From assembly GCA_002502215.1 (NCBI GenBank), contig DAPT01000027.1, forward strand, positions 1 to 6,943: 6,943 bases of DNA. Direction: 5' to 3'. The DNA is from Euryarchaeota archaeon UBA124 (lineage in GTDB: Archaea > Thermoplasmatota > Poseidoniia > Poseidoniales > Poseidoniaceae). Below the pieces are notes generated by a model. It had not been told where the DNA came from. It did not search any database and saw only the letters and a program-made list of their open reading frames with translations. Below are positions 1 through 5,398 of this stretch, one piece after another; the first letter of the stretch is position 1; each line of letters starts with the position of its first letter. The position numbers and the translations under genes are program-made.

Positions 1-1667
1 GTTACACTCCAGGTTTTACGCCAACCAACATTTCGTTCGAATCCTTTTCAATCGCACCTCAGGCGAACCCTTCGAAGCCACTTCATACAAACACAGAGCC
101 ACAAAAAATCCCAATCGATTTGCTTAGGAAAGGCGATTTTATTGAGGTGCGAAGCGGTGAATTGGTTCCAGCCGATGGGCGCGTCGTAGAAGGTACTGGG
201 GCGCTCAACAGGGCTCCTTTGACGGGAGAATCTGTGCCGGTTGACATCGAAGAGGGAGAATTTGTACAGGCAGGTCTTGTCCTCTCGAGAGGTCCAGTTG
301 TGCTTGAAGTCGAGGCGGTTGGTGAAAATACGCAACTCTTCGAGTTGATTGAAACGGTCCACACCTATCGAGATGAACCTCCTCGTCTGCAAGCGTCCAT
401 CGAACGATTTACCGCAATCTGGGTTCCAATCGTCATTTTTGGGGCACTGTTTGTTTATTGGTTCCTCTTCCCGGAAAATTGGAAAATTGTCTTGTTGCTG
501 TGGGTTGTATCCTGCCCATGTGCTCTGTTGCTCGCAGCTCCAGTACCGCATGCAGCAGCATTGGCCAACTCAGCACACATGGGGGCGATTGCTCGTGGAG
601 GAGACGTTCTCGAACGTTTGGCAAGAGTCAACCACGTTTTCCTCGATAAGACAGGAACGCTCACTTCAGGAAAGCCAACCGTTGGTAAGGTAGTGATGGC
701 AAAGGGCCGACGACGTGATGCTTCAGTTGCGTTGGCAGCAGGAATTGAAGCCCGTTCCTCTCACCCTTATGCTGAAGCGCTCCGAGAATTTGCAGAAAAT
801 GAAAACATTCAACCTTCAGAAGTGAAGAAGATTCAAGACGTTAACGCTGGAATTAAGGCGATGAGAAACAAAGAAGAATTGCTCATGTTGCGACCCAATG
901 CACTTTTCGAACATGGAATAACCATTCCTCCAGAATTGCAAAAAGAGGTCGAACTGGCAGAATCTTTAGGGCACGGTGCATCGGTTTTGACCAAGGCTGG
1001 TCGATGTGTTGCACTGTTTACGTTTGTTCACGATGACACTCGCCAAGGCGCAGACGAATTGATTCCTGAACTCCACAAAATGGGAATTCACGTTCAGATT
1101 CTTTCGGGTGATCAGCAAGGTGCAGTTGATCGTTTCGCATCCTCCGTTGGCCTTCCGAAGTCAGATGCATTCGGTAATCAATCACCAGAAGACAAAGTCA
1201 ATGTTGTTCGTAGCCGTTCTGATATTGCTGTGACGATGATGGTTGGCGATGGATTCAACGATGCTGCTGCTCTCGCAGTGGCCGATGTCGGTGTTGCAGT
1301 TGGTTCAGGCGAATCGGTGAACATTGAAGCTGCTGATGTCATGATTCCTGGCGATGACCCACGAATGCTGACGGATTTACTCAAATTAGCACGCCGAACC
1401 GAGCGGAATTTCCGACAAAACCTCTCCTTTTCCATCCTCGTTACAATCACATTGGTCTATGCGGTCGTCAATGGGTTCTATGATGCCCTCTGGGTTGGTG
1501 TGCTGGTTCATGAGGTCTCAGTGATTCTTGTAATCCTCAACGGAGCACGATTAGCAGAGGGGACAGGCACCCTAGCGTTGGTCAAAAAGACCTTCTCCGC
1601 TATGTGGGAAGCGGTGTTGGTTGCCTTCGATACAGGTCGAAAACAACTCGTTGAAATGCGAGGTTGA
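1..1667 (+). CDS. P1B-type heavy-metal translocating ATPase, 5'-truncated by the window edge
   Basis: This is a membrane pump that uses ATP to move a transition-metal ion, probably outward. The frame is open from base 3 to the stop at 1665-1667, so 554 residues are visible and the true start lies outside. A TTG at 120 would begin inside the actuator domain and is not credible. Visible residues in order: actuator TGES 74-77 (nt 222-233); a membrane segment near 136-156; a membrane segment with CPC at 171-173 (nt 513-521); the phosphorylated Asp 215 in DKTGTLT (nt 645-665); the P1B-specific HP pair at 254-255 (nt 762-767); hinge GDGFND from 415 (nt 1245-1262); and two last membrane helices about 474-515 containing HEVS at 503-506. 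The ALNRAPLTGES wording and the absence of the copper-pump TM7/TM8 motifs favour Zn/Cd/Co over Cu. Metal-binding N-terminal domains and the first helices are not visible. The family is certain; the metal is not. Confidence 0.94.
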   Translation, partial: YTPGFTPTNISFESFSIAPQANPSKPLHTNTEPQKIPIDLLRKGDFIEVRSGELVPADGRVVEGTGALNRAPLTGESVPVDIEEGEFVQAGLVLSRGPVVLEVEAVGENTQLFELIETVHTYRDEPPRLQASIERFTAIWVPIVIFGALFVYWFLFPENWKIVLLLWVVSCPCALLLAAPVPHAAALANSAHMGAIARGGDVLERLARVNHVFLDKTGTLTSGKPTVGKVVMAKGRRRDASVALAAGIEARSSHPYAEALREFAENENIQPSEVKKIQDVNAGIKAMRNKEELLMLRPNALFEHGITIPPELQKEVELAESLGHGASVLTKAGRCVALFTFVHDDTRQGADELIPELHKMGIHVQILSGDQQGAVDRFASSVGLPKSDAFGNQSPEDKVNVVRSRSDIAVTMMVGDGFNDAAALAVADVGVAVGSGESVNIEAADVMIPGDDPRMLTDLLKLARRTERNFRQNLSFSILVTITLVYAVVNGFYDALWVGVLVHEVSVILVILNGARLAEGTGTLALVKKTFSAMWEAVLVAFDTGRKQLVEMRG

Positions 1668-1680
1668 ACGGATATCTTCA

Positions 1681-1706
1681 AACCTAAGCAAGGTTGAGTC
1701 CCAACC
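1681..1706. repeat. Two overlapping short inverted repeats before the regulator gene
   Basis: AACCT (1681-1685) pairs with AGGTT (1691-1695) across a 5-base loop. GGTTG (1692-1696) pairs with CAACC (1702-1706), also across 5 bases. The middle arm is shared, so the two hairpins exclude each other. They end directly before the ribosome binding site of the winged-helix gene. They could be an operator or a translational switch, but 5-bp stems are common by chance. Confidence 0.3.
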
Positions 1707-1711
1707 GGTGA
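1707..1711 (+). promoter_or_regulatory. Ribosome binding site GGTGA of the winged-helix gene
   Basis: GGTGA complements the UCACC of the archaeal 16S rRNA 3' end and lies four bases before the ATG at 1716. It supports that start. This is the clearest Shine-Dalgarno match in the window. Confidence 0.5.
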
Positions 1712-1715
1712 GCCG

Positions 1716-2186
1716 ATGAGCAGAGTGAGGACAGACCCGTTGGTTGCAGCATTGACCCACCCAACACGGCAAGGTGCGTACCAAACACTTTCACAACGTG
1801 ACGAAATGAGTACGGTTCAACTTCAAGAAGCACTCGAGGTTGATCGCTACAACCTTTACCATCACCTCAAACGTTTGGTTAAGGTTGGACTTATCGAAAA
1901 TCATCGTGACGTTGGGCGAGCACGATGGTGGAGGGTCATCAAGCAAGTCCCGCTCCCATCAATGGGTGGCGATGGTGCAGCATCCGGTGCAGCATCCCCA
2001 CTGGATGCGTTGTCCAAACTTACGCACGTCCATTCCATTGATCTTATCGATTCCCGAGGCCAAGTTGGAGCAAAGCAACTTGTCCAGAAACTTGCCCAAG
2101 AATACAAAATCCCGTTGGACTTGCCTTGGAACTTTCTTCCTGGAAAACTAATCCTTGTGGGGACGAAGAGAGAAAGCGACGAATGA
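1716..2186 (+). CDS. Winged helix-turn-helix transcriptional regulator (ArsR-like) with extra C-terminal domain
   Basis: A cytoplasmic DNA-binding protein of 156 residues. Residues 8-76 look like an ArsR-type winged helix: a DPLVAALTHPTRQGAY first helix, a helix-turn-helix around 33-60 with the recognition-helix signature NLYHHLKRLVKVGLIE (46-61), and a wing at 62-76 (GRARWWRV). A Gly/Ala/Ser linker (84-94) follows, then about 60 residues (95-156) that I do not recognise, with a hydrophobic end LPGKLILVG. There is no cysteine anywhere, so the thiol metal site of ArsR/SmtB sensors is absent; histidines at 104 and 106 lie outside the winged helix. It starts 48 bases after the metal ATPase on the same strand, so it may regulate that pump, but metal sensing is not shown. 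A general archaeal ArsR-like regulator is the safer reading. The start is supported by GGTGA four bases upstream. Confidence 0.86.
   Translation: MSRVRTDPLVAALTHPTRQGAYQTLSQRDEMSTVQLQEALEVDRYNLYHHLKRLVKVGLIENHRDVGRARWWRVIKQVPLPSMGGDGAASGAASPLDALSKLTHVHSIDLIDSRGQVGAKQLVQKLAQEYKIPLDLPWNFLPGKLILVGTKRESDE
1974..1997 (+). repeat. Perfect 12-bp tandem duplication in the regulator linker
   Basis: GGTGCAGCATCC occurs twice back to back (1974-1985 and 1986-1997). It encodes Gly-Ala-Ala-Ser twice at residues 87-94 of the winged-helix protein. Being in frame, it only lengthens the flexible linker between the DNA-binding and C-terminal domains. It looks like a recent slippage duplication. Confidence 0.9.
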
Positions 2187-2230
2187 GTAAATTCGCTGTT
2201 TGGTAGCCGAACAATCCAAAATCAAAGACA

Positions 2231-2236
2231 GGATGG
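2231..2236 (+). promoter_or_regulatory. Weak GGATGG ribosome-binding-like site of the zinc-ribbon gene
   Basis: GGATGG ends six bases before the ATG at 2243. Its match to the archaeal anti-Shine-Dalgarno is poor. The same hexamer at the same spacing precedes the coiled-coil gene, which is why it is listed. Confidence 0.25.
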
Positions 2237-2242
2237 AACATC

Positions 2243-2635
2243 ATGGACGAAGAATTAACGGTTGAGTCGAGAATTGCTCCACCATCACTCTCTTGTCCAA
2301 AATGCAATGGTTTGCTCCCTTCAGGTCTTGGCGATATTGAATGCGTGTTGTGCGGTGCGCATGTACGAACCGATCACGAGCCCACCCGGACGAAGTGGAT
2401 GAATGAACGCATCTCCTGTCCATCTTGCTCAAAGGTGCTTATCGCTGGTGTCGATCACCGCCCCGCAGAGTTGCGCTGCGGTGGATGCGAAGCCCAGTTC
2501 ACACTAACAGCAAAAGTCGTTCGCGTTGAAATTGAATGCCCCTCATGTCATCGAGGTTTGCGAATGATACAACGACCTGGACAACGTATGATTGATTGTC
2601 CCGCTTGTTCAACAACGTTCAAGGTCAGTTTCTGA
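2243..2635 (+). CDS. Small protein of three tandem four-cysteine zinc ribbons
   Basis: A soluble protein of 130 residues with twelve cysteines, all in CxxC pairs. Ribbon 1 uses C18/C21 and C34/C37 (12 residues between pairs). Ribbon 2 uses C59/C62 and C79/C82 (16 between), and ribbon 3 uses C99/C102 and C119/C122 (16 between). Each CxxC pair is a zinc knuckle, so three zinc ions are expected. Ribbons 2 and 3 share spacing and a hydrophobic strand before the second knuckle (AELRCGGC, RMIDCPAC), which suggests duplication. No catalytic domain, signal peptide or membrane segment is present. Such proteins usually bind nucleic acid or proteins; nothing here tells which. The gene starts 56 bases after the winged-helix gene, so co-transcription is plausible. 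A role in buffering zinc near the metal pump is conceivable but speculative. Confidence 0.88.
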   Translation: MDEELTVESRIAPPSLSCPKCNGLLPSGLGDIECVLCGAHVRTDHEPTRTKWMNERISCPSCSKVLIAGVDHRPAELRCGGCEAQFTLTAKVVRVEIECPSCHRGLRMIQRPGQRMIDCPACSTTFKVSF

Positions 2636-2641
2636 ATTGCC

Positions 2642-2770
2642 ATGGGCAGGTACCAAGAAGCCCGATTGCTCACCAAAGTTCCCTTCCCAAATCGCACTTT
2701 TTGTCATCGTGAACGTCGCGCACCTTATGTAGGAAGAAAGGTCGATAGACCAACGGATGGGATGCTATGA
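2642..2770 (+). CDS. Possible 42-residue basic protein, start-stop coupled to the coiled-coil gene
   Basis: An ATG six bases after the zinc-ribbon stop opens a frame of 42 codons. Its TGA overlaps the ATG of the next gene as ATGA (2767-2770), the usual geometry of translational coupling. The product begins MGRYQEARLLTK, is basic (ten Arg/Lys against four Asp/Glu), and has a single cysteine at 21, no membrane segment and no known motif. Against it: no clear ribosome binding site, three AGG/AGA arginine codons out of eight while neighbours mostly use CGN, and a frame this short survives by chance roughly one time in eight. If it is not a gene, the 131 bases from 2636 to 2766 are a leader with no other structure I can defend. 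Confidence 0.3.
   Translation: MGRYQEARLLTKVPFPNRTFCHRERRAPYVGRKVDRPTDGML
2755..2760 (+). promoter_or_regulatory. Weak GGATGG ribosome-binding-like site of the coiled-coil gene
   Basis: GGATGG ends six bases before the ATG at 2767, the same element and spacing as before the zinc-ribbon gene. Complementarity to 16S rRNA is weak, so its role is uncertain. Confidence 0.25.
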
Positions 2771-5274
2771 GTGCTAGCGATAGCAGGCAAGATGATGCTT
2801 TGGACGCTGCTCGAAAGAAGCGTGCAAACGCTGACAGGCTCAGCCTTGCAGCACTTCGAAGTCAGTTCACTTCCGCCCCAACTGTATCCACCGACCAAGC
2901 ACTCCTCACCAGCGCACGCTTCCGTGAGGAAGAGCGGATGCGAGCAGACATTCGTCGTGAGCGACGTCTTCGCCAACAAGCGATATCCGAGCGAGTCGCA
3001 GCCATGCAAGATGCCATCGCAAACGATCTTGCTGTTCAACACGAACTTACACTCGATGCATTGGAAAAAGAGATGCGCTCGGAAATGGAAGTAGAACTTG
3101 CAGAGATGGAACGCTCCTCCCTTGCAACCGAAGAGACGCGAATGCGTGAACAACTTGATCTTCGTTTGAGTCGGGAAATCTCCAATCTTCAAAATCAACT
3201 TGAGCACGAACACGATCGTCGTCTTGAGGAACACAAAGACACCATAAAGAAGTCCATTGAGGTTCAACTTCAAGATGAACATCGACGCCGCCTTGCATTG
3301 CAAAAGGAGCGTCTTTCTCTCGAATACAATCAACGGCTTCAACAAAAGATTCGCCAATTGGAGGGCGACATCGAAAAAGAAATGGAATCCCGCTTTGTTG
3401 AGATGGAAAACAAGGAAATTGAAACCCTCGAGGAAGGACATAATGCACGACTTGCTGAACGAGAAGAGCAACTCCGTCGTGGAATCCGTACCCGCCTCGA
3501 ACAACAACTCCGCAACCGTCTACAAAATCGTGAGGCCCGATTGCGTGCGGAATACGACCGCCGAAGTCTCCGCCTTGAGGAAGACATAGCACAGCAATTG
3601 CAGCATGAACTCGAACTCCAACTGCGTCAGGAAACCGATAATCTTGAGGAACGAATGCGAGAGGATGTTGAACTTGCAATCGCCCGACGTCGAGACGAAC
3701 TACGCGTTGAAATCCAGAAACAAATCGAAGCCTCTCATTCCGAGCGATTGAGTGAGCGAAAAGGACGACTCAAGGAGAAGTATGACATTACATTCTCAAA
3801 GGCAGTAGACGACATTTCCAAGGTTCTCAAGACCGAACTTGAGGCAGAACTAGCACGACGTTCAGATGAAGAATTCACATCGTATCGAAACACTCGAGAA
3901 GCAGAGATTCAAAATCGTCTTGCTCGATTCCGATTTGAGCGAGAAACCGAACTTCGTGGCCAACTCGAAGAACAATACGAGGCGAAGCGTACGGACTGGG
4001 CCGAACGCCTAGAGATCGAATTCCAATCGCGAGAAACAGCAGCGCGCAAAGCCATTATGGCAGAGCTAGATGCACAACTTCGCAACGAGCGTCTTACCTT
4101 TGAAACCGATCTCGACCTCCTCAAAGATGAGACCGCTCTTGAACTTGAAGTCGATATGGAGGAACGTCTTGCTGCGTTCCGAACCCGAAAGCAAGAAGAA
4201 ATTGCAGTCCAACTTGAACGCCAACTCGACAAGCGCGAGGAAATTATGCGGAACAAAGCACTCATTGATGTTCGAAAGCGGGAGGCTTCCATACGCGCTG
4301 AAATTGAAGCACAACTTGGACTCAAGCGTGCAGAAGTTCGTGACCGTCTCAACAGCCTTTCAGAGAAAATGGATTCCTTCCGTGAGATGGCAGAAACCAA
4401 GATGCGAGATTCAATCACATCGCAAATTCAAGGTGAAATTGACAATTCAGAGGCCGAATTGCAAAGCCGAGAGCAAGAATTTGCAGATCTTCAACAAACC
4501 GATACACGTGCAGAAAAACGTCAGAAGTGGATGCAATCCATCTCTGGTCAAGCACCAGCATCAATGCCGATGGGCCAAGACCCATCCACACTCGGCGCCC
4601 GTGCTCCGGCCATGAGCGGTATGAGTCGATCCCTTGGTATCCAGGACGCCCAGAGTCCGGGATTGGGTGGAATGCGTGCACCTATGGGTGGTGCAAAGCC
4701 ACTCGGTCAAGCACCCATGCTTCGTCCAGTGAAAGCCCCTATTGGGTCGGCTCAATCGTCTGCAGGTCTACCCAAGCCAATCGAGCGTCAGGTTCGAATG
4801 CCAATTCAACCACAACCTCCGGTTGTTCAACCCACACAGGAGTTGCCGGCTGAGGAGATTATTGTTCCAGTCGGAGCAGTCGAGGTAAGCATCAAACCTG
4901 GTGATGATGGTCAATACGGTACCAACGATGATGAAGCCATCATTTCCAAGCGGGATCTTGATGAAATCCAAGATGGTATGGAAGAGGTTGTAGCTGATGT
5001 TGTTGAGGCAGAGACCGATACCACAACACTTCGACCCGTTCAAGGAACATTAACTCCATTAAACGTCGTCCAAAAGGAAACGACCGAGGAGAAGGACGCT
5101 TCAGGAACTGCAATGCTCCGTCCTGTGCAGCGATTAACACCGCTCTCAACGAAACAGAAGGAGGCGAAAACAGCGACCATTACTCCGGTTCGCCCTAAGA
5201 TGATTCCAAAGAAACAGCGTGGCCCACCCCCAAGTTCAAGCAAGGGAGAGAAGCCCTCTTCTGATGATTCTTGA
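2767..5274 (+). CDS. Giant coiled-coil / helical-rod protein with proline-rich linker and repeated-motif tail; function unknown
   Basis: I do not recognise a named family. The 835-residue product has no signal peptide, membrane segment, cysteine or Walker A motif, so it is probably a cytoplasmic structural or scaffold protein rather than an SMC-type ATPase. Residues 1-37 are a charged head. Between Pro38 and Pro597 there is no proline; this stretch is packed with Glu, Arg, Gln and Leu and predicts a continuous helix or coiled coil. Hydrophobic residues are often four apart (for example 270-305), so hendecad-like stretches probably mix with heptads. Residues 339-355 are less charged and may be a hinge. 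Residues 597-700 form a Pro/Met/Gly/Gln linker. The tail (701-835) holds a GDDGQYGTNDDE loop at 712-723, LRPV-type motifs, and a basic/serine end (PKKQRGPPPSSS). The next gene starts 10 bases downstream. The start is supported by an ATGA overlap with a possible small gene and by the beginning of the low-complexity frame. Confidence 0.93.
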   Translation: MSASDSRQDDALDAARKKRANADRLSLAALRSQFTSAPTVSTDQALLTSARFREEERMRADIRRERRLRQQAISERVAAMQDAIANDLAVQHELTLDALEKEMRSEMEVELAEMERSSLATEETRMREQLDLRLSREISNLQNQLEHEHDRRLEEHKDTIKKSIEVQLQDEHRRRLALQKERLSLEYNQRLQQKIRQLEGDIEKEMESRFVEMENKEIETLEEGHNARLAEREEQLRRGIRTRLEQQLRNRLQNREARLRAEYDRRSLRLEEDIAQQLQHELELQLRQETDNLEERMREDVELAIARRRDELRVEIQKQIEASHSERLSERKGRLKEKYDITFSKAVDDISKVLKTELEAELARRSDEEFTSYRNTREAEIQNRLARFRFERETELRGQLEEQYEAKRTDWAERLEIEFQSRETAARKAIMAELDAQLRNERLTFETDLDLLKDETALELEVDMEERLAAFRTRKQEEIAVQLERQLDKREEIMRNKALIDVRKREASIRAEIEAQLGLKRAEVRDRLNSLSEKMDSFREMAETKMRDSITSQIQGEIDNSEAELQSREQEFADLQQTDTRAEKRQKWMQSISGQAPASMPMGQDPSTLGARAPAMSGMSRSLGIQDAQSPGLGGMRAPMGGAKPLGQAPMLRPVKAPIGSAQSSAGLPKPIERQVRMPIQPQPPVVQPTQELPAEEIIVPVGAVEVSIKPGDDGQYGTNDDEAIISKRDLDEIQDGMEEVVADVVEAETDTTTLRPVQGTLTPLNVVQKETTEEKDASGTAMLRPVQRLTPLSTKQKEAKTATITPVRPKMIPKKQRGPPPSSSKGEKPSSDDS
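4717..5163 (+). repeat. Repeated LRPV(Q/K) motifs in the tail of the coiled-coil protein
   Basis: Two longer copies are LRPVQGTLTPLNVVQKE (residues 755-771, nt 5029-5079) and LRPVQRLTPLSTKQKE (784-799, nt 5116-5163). A short third copy, MLRPVKAP, lies in the linker at 651-658 (nt 4717-4740). A degenerate TPVRPKMIPKKQ follows near the C terminus. They sit in otherwise disordered-looking sequence, as expected of short linear binding motifs. Confidence 0.75.
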
Positions 5275-5284
5275 TTGGACAATC

Positions 5285-5398
5285 ATGCGTCTGTTTGATA
5301 ATTCAATACAGCCTCGGTGGTACATGCGAACCACGGCTAGCATCGTTTTGTGCTTGCTCCTTACCCATCTGCTTCTTCCGATGGTACCCGTATCTGCG
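5285..5398 (+). other. Signal peptide of the secreted propeller/TSP3 protein
   Basis: Arginines at 2, 11 and 15 precede a hydrophobic core (ASIVLCLLLTHLLLPMV, 18-34) and a VSA-N cleavage site after residue 38. There is no lipobox with cysteine at the cleavage point, so Sec export with signal peptidase I is the likely route. Confidence 0.8.

Noticed and set aside
120..122. TTG as start codon of the metal ATPase
   Set aside because: The frame stays open to the left edge, and this TTG lies within the actuator domain, after the membrane helices that a P1B pump must have.
2698..2702. Run of five T as a terminator after the zinc-ribbon gene
   Set aside because: Five T with no stem before it is weak evidence, and the run lies inside a possible small coding frame.
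2723..2731. TATA-like CTTATGTA before the coiled-coil gene
   Set aside because: It matches the archaeal TATA box poorly, lacks a purine-rich BRE, and cannot be distinguished from coding sequence of the small frame.
2740..2751. Inverted repeat GGTC-GATA-GACC
   Set aside because: A 4-bp stem is expected by chance and has no extension on either side.
2725..3507. 260-residue open frame on the - strand opposite the coiled-coil gene
   Set aside because: It mirrors the biased Glu/Arg/Leu codons of the + gene, is rich in Phe/Leu/Cys without a domain, and has no start context. Other - strand frames below it (Ser/Arg-rich) are similar shadows.
2767..5274. SMC/Rad50-like ATPase reading of the coiled-coil gene
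   Set aside because: No Walker A, ABC signature or Walker B motif exists at either end, and the C-terminal part is low-complexity.
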